Assembly (NCBI GenBank): GCA_022843045.1
Contig: JALHOJ010000009.1
Span: 1-64,000 of the forward strand
Direction of reading: 5' to 3'
Length of the DNA stretch: 64,000 bases
Source: Phycisphaerales bacterium
Lineage (GTDB): Bacteria > Planctomycetota > Phycisphaerae > Phycisphaerales > UBA1924
This document shows positions 33,268 through 41,436 of this stretch, piece after piece. How positions within the stretch are numbered: the stretch's first letter is position 1; every line of letters starts with the position of its first letter. A program made the position numbers and the translations under genes. The notes under the pieces are model-generated. The model was not told the origin of the DNA. It made no database searches and saw nothing but the letters and a program-made list of their open reading frames with translations.

Positions 33268-34187
33268 CGCGGGGCCTCCCCGTTGGAGTCGTCTTCGTAG
33301 AAGCGCATGAAGAGAGTTTCGAGGTCTGGGCGGGCGATCTTGAGGTCGGCCATCGCGCTGCGATGCTGGGCGACGAAGGCGAGCAACTGGGGAAGTTCGC
33401 CTTCGCGGAGGCGGCCGGTCCACGCGAGACTCTCGCGTGATTTCCAGGTGACGATTGGGTCGAGAGAGGTGCTCTCCGGGAGCGGCGTCGCGGCGCTCCA
33501 GCGGATGTCGATGTCGTGTCCCGCGGCGGCGGCAAGCTCGCTGACGGTGGTGTCGGCGACGATGACACCTCGCTTCACGATGGCGACACGCTCGCAGAGG
33601 GCTTGCACCTCGCCCAGCGTGTGGCTGCTGAAGAAGACGGTGTCGCCCAGGTTGCTGCGGCGGCGGAGGATCTCGCGGAGGCGATCCTGCATGAGCGGGT
33701 CGAGGGCGGTGGTGGGCTCGTCGAGGATCAGGAGCTTGGGCTCGTGGGCGAGGGCGAGGATGAGCCCAAGTTTCTGTCGCATGCCGCGGCTCATGGCGCG
33801 GACCTTCACCGAAAGATCGAGTTCGAGTTCTTCGGCGAGGGATTGACCTTGGCGGAGCATGTCCTTGCCGCGGATGCGGCCAAACAGCTTCAATGCGCTG
33901 CGGCCGGAGAGCCAAGGCCAGAGGCGCAGGTCGCCCGGGATCGCGCCGACGTCGTGCTTGAGCGTGTGGCTCTGGCGCCAGCAGTCCAGGTCCAGCGCGG
34001 TGGCCTTGCCGCTGGTGGGGCGGAGGAAGCCCAGCAGGACACGGATGGTGGTGGTCTTGCCTGCGCCGTTAGGACCAAGAAACCCAAAGAGGGCGCCGCG
34101 CTCGACCTTGAGATTGACGTCGCTGACGCCGCGTCGCGGGCCGTAGGAGCGGGTGAGTTGCTGGATGTCAATTGCGACGTTGCTCAT
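33264..34187 (-). CDS. ABC transporter ATP-binding protein
   Basis: Energy-coupling subunit, 307 aa, for the ABC-2 permease that follows. Landmarks are Walker A LGPNGAGKTTTIRVL near residue 37, the Q-loop region replaced by AIPGDLRLWPWLSG near 84 (no Gln, as in other members of this subgroup with PGDL), signature AMSRGMRQKLGLILAL near 131, Walker B LLILDEPTTALDP near 153, and switch His in FFSSHTLGEV near 188. A C-terminal extension of about 85 residues follows, with TWKSRESLAWTGRLREGELPQLL, resembling DUF4162-like regulatory ends. Separated from the LptF-type gene upstream by 95 bases. Confidence 0.93.
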   Translation of the reverse strand: MSNVAIDIQQLTRSYGPRRGVSDVNLKVERGALFGFLGPNGAGKTTTIRVLLGFLRPTSGKATALDLDCWRQSHTLKHDVGAIPGDLRLWPWLSGRSALKLFGRIRGKDMLRQGQSLAEELELDLSVKVRAMSRGMRQKLGLILALAHEPKLLILDEPTTALDPLMQDRLREILRRRSNLGDTVFFSSHTLGEVQALCERVAIVKRGVIVADTTVSELAAAAGHDIDIRWSAATPLPESTSLDPIVTWKSRESLAWTGRLREGELPQLLAFVAQHRSAMADLKIARPDLETLFMRFYEDDSNGEAPR

Positions 34188-34282
34188 GCGATCTCATCTG
34201 GCGAATCGTGCACACGCTACTTTCGTTCGCTACCGCGGGTTCGACGGGATGCGGCCTTTTCTTGCCACCTCCACACCGGTCC

Positions 34283-35983
34283 TTAGTGCCTCGACAACCT
34301 CCAGTACATCACGCCCGCGTACACGCCCAGCAGGCCGACGCCAGACCACATCATGAGCAGGCCGCGTGTGCCGGATTGCTCGGTCAGTTGCTGCCCGCCC
34401 GAAATTGTGACCCAACTGATGAGGCCTGGGATGAAGGTCCAAAGGTACGTTGTGAGGGGCATCCGCTGCGAGAGCAAGAGGGCGGTGATTGCGCCGGTGA
34501 GCATCACGACGAGGCAACTGGCGGCCATGGCCCAGCGTTCGTGTTGTTTGGAGAGGGCCTCGCGGAGGACTTCGTCGATCTTCTTGCGGAGCGACGCGGC
34601 CCGATCGAGGGCCGCTTGCGTCGTGGCGTTCGGTGCGCTCTCGACGCGGTCGAGCAACTCGAAAGAACGAGTGGCAAAGAGCGCATCTGCGGCGGGGTCG
34701 CTGGCGTGGAGGCCTCCGATGCGAAGCTGGGTGCGTTCAGGAACGCCTGAGAACGTCGCTTGCGTGGCTTCTTCGCGGGTGCGGACTTGCTGGATCTCCA
34801 GGCCAACGCCGATGGCCCGTCGGTCGCCTCGCTGCGTGGTGGCGATGCGGACTTCGCCTTTGGCGGCGATGCTGTGCAGGGCGACGGGGCCCCGATCGCC
34901 GTCGCGTTGATGGAAGACTTGGATCGAGGAATCCCCGCCCCGCGGCAGCAGTTCTGCGCGGCCGCTTGCGCCGTCCGCCGCCCCCATGTTGGCAAGCACG
35001 CGGACCGGGCGGCCGGCTTCGTCGCGGAGGAGGAGTTCGCCGCGGGCCAAGCTGGCTCGGAGGAGTTCGTCGACGCTTTGACGTTCGAGCGCGAGGGCGA
35101 GGTCGCGCCGGCGGCTGTCGACTTCGTTCATGCGGTCGGGGTTGTCTCGCAGCGCGCGAAGTTCGCGATACGGGAGGTACTTGGGATTGTCGCGGAAGAC
35201 GTTGGGGACGGTGAAGACGGCGGTGGAAGTGTCACGGAAGCCTCCGACGCTGGTGGCGTCGCTGGCGGAGACGCCTCGCAGCTCTAGGACGACAAAGCTC
35301 GCGTCTTCGTCGGTCTGGGCGGACTCGTCAACGCCCGCTGGAAACGTGCCGGGCGGGTAGAGCCACATGGTGGCTTGCGACGCGGCGACTTCCTGCTCGG
35401 GCGTGCCGTCCTTGGCGAGCTTGATGGCCGCGAAGTTGCTGAAGACAACTTGCTCTCGGACGCCGCTGTTTGGGGCGGGGGTGATTTGTTCGGCGCGATC
35501 GGCGAGGATGAGCCAGTCGTCGAGTTTGAGAGCCTTGCCGCGGCCGATCTCGCCCGAGAGCAGGCGGGCGAAGTCGATGGTGATGAGGTGCCGCATTTCG
35601 CGGAGGAAACGCGGGATGACGGACTCGTTGAGGACGCCCAGGCTCAGGCCCAGTGTCAGGCCCATGATGAGCGCGGGCAAAAGGACCATGCGATGTGAGA
35701 CGCCGCCGGCGTATGCGGCGGTGGCCTCGTTGCTGGTGCCCAGGCGGTGATACACGAGCGTGCTCGCAAAGCCCGCGGCGAAAGGAAGCACGTACGCGAG
35801 CATGGGGACGAGCGCAAGGCTGATGTAGACGGCGGCGTCCTGGGCTTCGAGGAGGCCGTCGGAGAGGGGCTTGATCGCGGCGCCCATGGCGATGATGAGC
35901 ACAAGCACGCCCGCGCTCAGCGCGAGTAGCTTCGCTAGGTCCGCGAAGGTGTGGAGGAGCAGGGTGGTGGGGGGGCGGCGCAT
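34283..35983 (-). CDS. LptF/LptG family permease
   Basis: Membrane subunit predicted to belong to the lipopolysaccharide export (Lpt) machine or a related lipid exporter. Of 566 residues, three N-terminal helices (about 15-35, 48-70, 95-120) are followed by a large extracytoplasmic region (about 135-470, jellyroll-like in characterised LptF/LptG but longer here), then three C-terminal helices (about 480-560), ending GVGLLGVYAGVMYWRLSRH. The conserved FIPGLISW-like segment near 520 and LGTSNEATAAYAGGVS near 75, which corresponds to the coupling-helix region, support the family. At 566 residues it is about 200 longer than E. coli LptF or LptG. The partner permease and LptB are not in the window. 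Confidence 0.85.
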   Translation of the reverse strand: MRRPPTTLLLHTFADLAKLLALSAGVLVLIIAMGAAIKPLSDGLLEAQDAAVYISLALVPMLAYVLPFAAGFASTLVYHRLGTSNEATAAYAGGVSHRMVLLPALIMGLTLGLSLGVLNESVIPRFLREMRHLITIDFARLLSGEIGRGKALKLDDWLILADRAEQITPAPNSGVREQVVFSNFAAIKLAKDGTPEQEVAASQATMWLYPPGTFPAGVDESAQTDEDASFVVLELRGVSASDATSVGGFRDTSTAVFTVPNVFRDNPKYLPYRELRALRDNPDRMNEVDSRRRDLALALERQSVDELLRASLARGELLLRDEAGRPVRVLANMGAADGASGRAELLPRGGDSSIQVFHQRDGDRGPVALHSIAAKGEVRIATTQRGDRRAIGVGLEIQQVRTREEATQATFSGVPERTQLRIGGLHASDPAADALFATRSFELLDRVESAPNATTQAALDRAASLRKKIDEVLREALSKQHERWAMAASCLVVMLTGAITALLLSQRMPLTTYLWTFIPGLISWVTISGGQQLTEQSGTRGLLMMWSGVGLLGVYAGVMYWRLSRH

Positions 35984-36030
35984 CCGGGGGCGGGGCAGAA
36001 GAGCGAACCAGCGAACGAGGGGAAGACCGA

Positions 36031-37683
36031 TCAGGTTGCTCGACGCACCTCCACTTTGCCTCCGGCCATGTCCTTGATGGCGTAGCCCATGGAAGTGAGT
36101 TGATCGCGGATCTGGTCGCCCTTGCGATAGTCCTTCGCGGCGCGAGCGTCGCGGCGCTCGATCAGGAGGGCTTCGACGGCGGCGTCGGGCGCGAGGCCCG
36201 CGGTCCATACGCCGATTTCGGTCGCGGCGGACTTCGGTCGGTCGAGGCTGAGCACGCCCAGTACAGCGTCGAAGTGATCCATGAGTTGGGCGTCTTCTGC
36301 CGAGGGCGAGGTAATTGTGCTGACGTACGTGTTCATCGCGGCGATCGCGCCGGCGATGTTGAGATCGTCGTGCATCGAGGCGGCGAAGTCCTCGCGGGCT
36401 CGCTGGCGGGCTTGAGAAGCGGACTCGCCCGATGGAGCGCCGGATCGCGCTGCGTCGGCGAAGCGGCGCCAGCGATCGATCATCCGCTGGCTGTCGGCGA
36501 GTCCCTGCATCGTGAAGTTGGCGTTGCTGCGATAGTGCGTCTTGATGAGCTCAAGTCGCAGCGCGGCGGGCTCGATGCCCTTGGCAAACAGATCGCGGGC
36601 GGTGAAGAAGTTGCCTTTGCTCTTGCTCATCTTGGTGCCTTCGACGAGCAGGAATCGCGGGTGGAACCACATGCGGGCGAAGGAGCCTTTGCCCGCGCTG
36701 AAGGCGCAGCAGCTCTGGGCGATCTCGCATTCGTGGTGCGGAAAGATGTTGTCTTCGCCGCCCGAGTGCAAATCGATGAGCGGCTGGCCCTCGCCATATG
36801 ACCGCATGCCGACGGGCGTCACGGGAGACTGGCCCGCGCGGCTGCAGAGGCGGCCCACGCTCATCACCGTGCACTCGATGTGCCAGCCCGGATAGCCCTC
36901 GCCCCACGGGCTGTCCCACTTCATGATGTGCGAGCGGTCTTCCTTCCAGAGGAGGAAGTCGGCGGGATGGCGCTTCTGGGATTGGTTCGCGGCGGAGATG
37001 CGCCCGCCCTCGCCCTCGCGCAGCGCGTCGAGCGTGTTCCCGGAGAGTTGGCCGTACGTGGGGAACTGCTGCACACCAAAGTACACGACTCGCTGGCCTG
37101 GATCGCCTACGACATAGGCCGCGCCGGCATCAATAAGGCGATGCACGACGCTGATCATGCCGGCGACGTTCTCGGTGGCGCGGGGCATGAGGGTGGGGTC
37201 GCGTTCGGCTTCGATTGCGAGTTTGAGGCCCAGCGTGCGAGCGTCTTCGCGGAAGCGGGACTCGTAGAAGCGGGCGATCTGGTAGGGATCGCTGGGGTCC
37301 ACGTGCGCGTTGGCGGGGAGCTTGCCGGCTTTCTTGGCTTCGGCGATGCGCCGGCCCGCGACCGCCATGCGATCCTCGCCCGCTTCGCCCCCCTCGGCGT
37401 CGTCGGTCATGTGGCCGACGTCGGTGATGTTCATGACGTGGGTAACGTCGCGGACGCCGTCGGACGCGGGGTCATGCGTCTTGCCAGACGCGTCGCGAAC
37501 GACGCACCAGGCGGATTCGAGCCAGCGACGCAGGAGGTCCGCCGCGAGAAAGCTGCGAAAGTTGCCGATGTGGGCGTCGTCGTAGACGGTGGGGCCACAG
37601 GTGTAGAAGGACACGTGCGACGCGTCGGTGGCCGTGAAGGGCTCGACCGAGCGTGTGAAGGTGTTGAACAAGCGCAGCGACAT
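36031..37683 (-). CDS. cysS: Cysteinyl-tRNA synthetase
   Basis: Charges tRNA-Cys with cysteine using ATP. Of 550 residues, the catalytic domain shows FYTCGPTVYDDAHIGNFRS near 30 (zinc Cys and HIGH-type motif), GWHIECTVMS near 277 (zinc Cys and His), HSGGEDNIFPHHECEIAQS near 315 and GTKMSKSKGNFFT (KMSKS) near 355. The C-terminal helical anticodon-binding part ends KDYRKGDQIRDQLTSMGYAIKD. Two insertions lengthen it relative to E. coli CysS (461 aa): a segment after residue 65 (VVRDASGKTHDPASDGVRDV) and one near 95-135. The ATG at 37683 is chosen over one 18 bases earlier. Confidence 0.95.
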   Translation of the reverse strand: MSLRLFNTFTRSVEPFTATDASHVSFYTCGPTVYDDAHIGNFRSFLAADLLRRWLESAWCVVRDASGKTHDPASDGVRDVTHVMNITDVGHMTDDAEGGEAGEDRMAVAGRRIAEAKKAGKLPANAHVDPSDPYQIARFYESRFREDARTLGLKLAIEAERDPTLMPRATENVAGMISVVHRLIDAGAAYVVGDPGQRVVYFGVQQFPTYGQLSGNTLDALREGEGGRISAANQSQKRHPADFLLWKEDRSHIMKWDSPWGEGYPGWHIECTVMSVGRLCSRAGQSPVTPVGMRSYGEGQPLIDLHSGGEDNIFPHHECEIAQSCCAFSAGKGSFARMWFHPRFLLVEGTKMSKSKGNFFTARDLFAKGIEPAALRLELIKTHYRSNANFTMQGLADSQRMIDRWRRFADAARSGAPSGESASQARQRAREDFAASMHDDLNIAGAIAAMNTYVSTITSPSAEDAQLMDHFDAVLGVLSLDRPKSAATEIGVWTAGLAPDAAVEALLIERRDARAAKDYRKGDQIRDQLTSMGYAIKDMAGGKVEVRRAT

Positions 37684-37783
37684 GCCCGCGATGATAAACA
37701 CGCAAAGCCCACAGTGGCAGGGGCATCTTTCCCGTGAGGAGCACGGCCCTTGAGGCCATGCGAGGAGTCAACTGGCGCCCGAT

Positions 37784-39619
37784 TCAGACCCGCGCAATGC
37801 TCCGCGCACACGTTTCCCGCCACATCGTCAGCAAAGCGTCGCCAAATCGCTTGCCCATCGCGGGCTGGTCGCAAAGCGGGGAGGCGCGAAGGCGGGAGCG
37901 CAGGCCGGTCGCAGGATCGCGTAGCGAAGTCAATCGGGCCTGATCCGACGCGAGCCGCACGGCGGCGTCGACGAACGCTCCTTCGGAACTGGTGATCAGG
38001 TCGTCGAGCCCCGCTTGGTGGAGGAGGCTTGCGCCCACGCGCGAGACGTGGCGATCTCCCGCGAGCGTGATCACCGGCACGCCCATCCACATGGCTTCAC
38101 ATGTGGTAGTGGTGCCGTGGTACGGGTAGGTGTCGAGGCCGATGTGGACCTTGCGGTACATCGCAAGGTGATCGGCGAGGGATGGGACGCTCGCGACGAC
38201 GTGGACGCGATGGACGAGGTCGCTCTGGGGGCCGCCCGCGGCTTCGAACATCGAGCGAACGCGCTCGACCATGCCCTTCTCCCCGAACTCCTTGGACTTG
38301 AGCAGCAGGGCGGAGTGCGGAACGGCCAGCAGCACCTTTGCCCAAAGGCTGGCGCACAGCGGCGAAATCTTGCGGGCCGTGTTGAAACTCGCGAAGACCA
38401 CACCGTGCGAGTGTGATGGATCGGCTTGGGCGTCAAAGCCAGGCTCGGGGGCTTCGGCGGGCGGTGCGTAGCAGAGGAAGCACTCGGGCAGGCGATAGAG
38501 CCGCTCGGAGCAGCGCTCGTCAAAGGACAGGCCGCCCATGGGCGTGGTGGGATCGGTGCGGTCGTCGACGATGCGATAGTCCACGTTCGGGATGCCCGTC
38601 GTGTCGGGATAGCCGCAGTACGTGACTTGCAACGGCGCGACTCGTGCGGCCAGCACGCGGAGGCGGTGGTGGCCGGCGAGGCCGGTGAGATCAAGAACGA
38701 TGTCAAATCGCTGTTGACGCAGCACTTCGATCAGCGTGGCGTCAGGGAGCTGGTGGACGGGAGTCCAGGATGCGCACAGCGTGCGGAGGCGGGCGCTCAT
38801 GGCGTCTTCAACTGGATGATTGCTGAGTGCGTGCAGTTCGAAGTGGGACTTGTTGAGGTGCCGCAGGATCGGCTCGGCGAAGAAGGCGACCGAGTGCGTC
38901 CGGAGGTCCGGCGAGAGCACGGCGAGGCGGAGCGGACGCTTGTCGGCGTCGCGCGCGGGCGCTAGGGGCGTGGCGACGGGGCCGAGGGTGGCGGCGATGG
39001 ACTGTCCGACCAATGCGTGGGCCTGAGCGACGAGCGCGGGCGTGGCGGTCGCAACGTTCTGCAGCATCGCGCAGCGCAGGGTCGCAAACTGCGACCGTGT
39101 GAACGGGTTCTGAAACTTCGCGAGCGAAGCGTCAAGGAGCGCGACGGCTTCTTCGCAGCGGGCCAACGCGCCAAGCGCTCCGGCGTGGGTCAAGGCCAGT
39201 TGTTCGTGCGCGAGTTTGTGGGGCGCGGCGGCGCAGATCGACAGGGCCGCGGTCGGTTCGCCCGCTTCAACGAGCAAGTTGGCGAAGCCGGTGCGCACGT
39301 TGTCGTTGAACGGATCGAGCGCGAGTGCCTTGGCGTAGGTCTTGCAAGCCTCGGCACGCTTCTGGAGGCGGGCCTGTACCAACGCGAGGTTGGCATAGGC
39401 GTCGCTGTGCTGCGGGAGCAAATCGACGAGTTGCTTGGCGAAAAACTCGGCCTTGCCAAACTCCGACGCGCTGTTTGCTGCGAAGCAGAGGGCGGAGAGG
39501 AGCATGGGGTCGCGGGTTTTCGCGCCCGCAACGCGCTGCAGCGATGCGAGTGCCTCCGCCGGGCGGCCCGCGGCGATCAGGGCCTGCGCTTCTTCGACCT
39601 TCTGCGCGACACGGCTCAT
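37784..39619 (-). CDS. TPR/OGT-like glycosyltransferase, copy 1 (GT41 family)
   Basis: Predicted protein O-glycosyltransferase of the SPINDLY/OGT (GT41) family, 611 aa, no signal peptide. Residues about 1-190 are helical TPR-type repeats (PHSDAYANLALVQARLQKRAEACKTYAKAL is one unit, recognised by its AxxNLAxxxxxxG-like spacing). The catalytic region (about 230-600) shows LAVLSPDLRTHSVAFFAEP, then CGYPDTTGIPNVDYRIVDD, ASFNTARKIS with the Lys that binds UDP in human OGT, and DTYPYHGTTTTCEAMWMGVP. Its ATG overlaps the stop of copy 2 (ATGA, 39616-39619). The three copies in a row form one operon; targets are unknown. Confidence 0.88.
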   Translation of the reverse strand: MSRVAQKVEEAQALIAAGRPAEALASLQRVAGAKTRDPMLLSALCFAANSASEFGKAEFFAKQLVDLLPQHSDAYANLALVQARLQKRAEACKTYAKALALDPFNDNVRTGFANLLVEAGEPTAALSICAAAPHKLAHEQLALTHAGALGALARCEEAVALLDASLAKFQNPFTRSQFATLRCAMLQNVATATPALVAQAHALVGQSIAATLGPVATPLAPARDADKRPLRLAVLSPDLRTHSVAFFAEPILRHLNKSHFELHALSNHPVEDAMSARLRTLCASWTPVHQLPDATLIEVLRQQRFDIVLDLTGLAGHHRLRVLAARVAPLQVTYCGYPDTTGIPNVDYRIVDDRTDPTTPMGGLSFDERCSERLYRLPECFLCYAPPAEAPEPGFDAQADPSHSHGVVFASFNTARKISPLCASLWAKVLLAVPHSALLLKSKEFGEKGMVERVRSMFEAAGGPQSDLVHRVHVVASVPSLADHLAMYRKVHIGLDTYPYHGTTTTCEAMWMGVPVITLAGDRHVSRVGASLLHQAGLDDLITSSEGAFVDAAVRLASDQARLTSLRDPATGLRSRLRASPLCDQPAMGKRFGDALLTMWRETCARSIARV

Positions 39620-41430
39620 GAACCCGTCCTTTCCGCGACTTGGGCTATTAGTGTGCGAAGCACCGAAGCGAAGGAGCGTGCGAAACTCAAGCCATCGCAG
39701 AGTGGCGAAGCCAAGACGTTCGCCCGTAGACCTTTGCAGCTTTCGACCAGCGTTGCGCGATCACACGCAAGCCCGGAGGCGATCGCCGCAAACTGATCCA
39801 TGTTGTACGCGATCCACTCGCTTCGCCCGATTGTGTGCAGCAGGCTCACGCCCACCCGCGAGGCATGGTCTGGTCCGGCGAGCGTGACCACGGGCACCCC
39901 CGAAAGCAGCGCCTCGCACGTGGTGGTTGTGCCGTGATAGGGAAAGGTGTCCAACGCAACATCAATCCGTTCGTAAAGCCTCAGGTGTTCCGCAGGGCTT
40001 GCGGTCTTGCCCATGCATTCCACGCGATCCGCCGACACGCCCAGTCCCGCCAGAGTCTCGCGAATAAAACGAGGCGCTTCGCCCGCCCCCAGGGACGTGC
40101 CCTTGAGCAGAATGCGCGAATCAGGAACCGCGAGCAGGACGCTCGCCCACAGACGCAGGCACGCCTGCGAGATCTTCGTGGGCGCGTTGAACGAGCCGAA
40201 GGTGATCGGTTGGCTGGCGCGCTGCGACATCGCGTGCAGGCGGGCCGTCGCGACTGCTTCGGGCGGGCCGCTTGCATGGTCGTAGCAGATAAAGCAGCGG
40301 TCCATTCGCACCAGTCGCTCGGTGTAGAACGATTGCGGGTCGCGCTCTCCGTCGGCGGGCGGATCGGTGTGCGCATCCACAATGCGGAAGTCCACGCCCG
40401 GCACGCCCGTTGTGCCCGGATACGCCAGCCAGGTTGCCTGCACTAACGCTGGGCGATAAGTGAGCACCTCGATCCCCGAACCGCCCGCGAAGCCGCCGAC
40501 TTCGAGCAGTACATCGATGTTTGCGGCGCGAACCTGCTCGGCGATCGCGCGAAGATCGGCGCGTCCACAATCATGAAACGCGTGAGGAGGTGTCAGCATG
40601 TCGCGAAAGCGCTGCGTCAAAGCGTCGCCCTTCTCGAGCAGCGAGAAGACATGGATGTCGAAGCCCTGGCCGGGCAGATGCTGGAGCAGCGGGCGCAGGA
40701 AGTACGCGCACGAGTGCTGGCGGAAGTCGTAGGAAATGATGCCCAGCCGCGGACGAGAGTTCTGCGCGAGGCGAGTGCCAGAGGGCAGCGGCCGCATTCG
40801 CGCGGGGAGCGCGATCAACTCCCCCGCGCGGCGAGCGAGCGCAAGCCGGTCCAGAGGCGTTGCAAGGCCGCTGTACAACGTTGCATTGACTGCGGCGACC
40901 GCAAGGGGCTTGTGCGTGGGGTGCGCGTCCGACGCACGCCGCGAAACCTCGTACGCCTCGTCGGGCTGGGCATGGTCCGCCAGCGCGGCGGAGAAGGTCG
41001 CCTGGCAGGTGATGTCGTTGGGCGCGAGTTCCAAGGCCCTGCGAGAAGCGATAAGGGCTGGCTCGCTGCGCTGGGCCTGCAGGCACGCAACGGCGATGGT
41101 GTTGTGCGCATCGGCGAGGTTGGGCGCGAATGCAATGGCCTTCTGGCACGCCGCGATGCACTCGTCGACCTTGCCCTCGCGAATCAGGCACTTGGCGAGC
41201 ACCATCCATGCGAGCGGCTCTCGAGGCGAGAGCGATGCTGCCCGCTGCGCGAACGGAGTGGCTTCCTGCACGCGTCCGACGTTGAACAGCAACGTCGCCA
41301 GTTCGAAACTCATCCGTCCTTCGGCGGGAAACTGGCGCAGGCCGTTGCGCAGAGCTTTCTCCGCGTCCGCGTGCTTGCCGAGTTTCACGAGTGTGTCGGC
41401 CTGAGCGATGATGTCGTGGACGCGTGCCAT
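39616..41430 (-). CDS. TPR/OGT-like glycosyltransferase, copy 2 (GT41 family)
   Basis: Middle member of the three-gene GT41 set, 604 aa. TPR repeats fill residues about 1-195 (RMSFELATLLFNVGRVQEA, EPLAWMVLAKCLIREGKVDE, ADAHNTIAVACLQAQ). Catalytic landmarks: LGIISYDFRQHSCAYFLRP near 230, AYPGTTGVPGVDFRIVDA near 340, FGSFNAPTKISQ near 410 and LDTFPYHGTTTTCEALLSGVP near 495. It aligns with both neighbours over its full length while its TPR part is well diverged from theirs, as expected for copies specialised on different proteins. It starts 6 bases after the stop of copy 3 and its stop overlaps the start of copy 1. Confidence 0.88.
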   Translation of the reverse strand: MARVHDIIAQADTLVKLGKHADAEKALRNGLRQFPAEGRMSFELATLLFNVGRVQEATPFAQRAASLSPREPLAWMVLAKCLIREGKVDECIAACQKAIAFAPNLADAHNTIAVACLQAQRSEPALIASRRALELAPNDITCQATFSAALADHAQPDEAYEVSRRASDAHPTHKPLAVAAVNATLYSGLATPLDRLALARRAGELIALPARMRPLPSGTRLAQNSRPRLGIISYDFRQHSCAYFLRPLLQHLPGQGFDIHVFSLLEKGDALTQRFRDMLTPPHAFHDCGRADLRAIAEQVRAANIDVLLEVGGFAGGSGIEVLTYRPALVQATWLAYPGTTGVPGVDFRIVDAHTDPPADGERDPQSFYTERLVRMDRCFICYDHASGPPEAVATARLHAMSQRASQPITFGSFNAPTKISQACLRLWASVLLAVPDSRILLKGTSLGAGEAPRFIRETLAGLGVSADRVECMGKTASPAEHLRLYERIDVALDTFPYHGTTTTCEALLSGVPVVTLAGPDHASRVGVSLLHTIGRSEWIAYNMDQFAAIASGLACDRATLVESCKGLRANVLASPLCDGLSFARSFASVLRTLIAQVAERTGS

Positions 41431-41436
41431 TGGGTT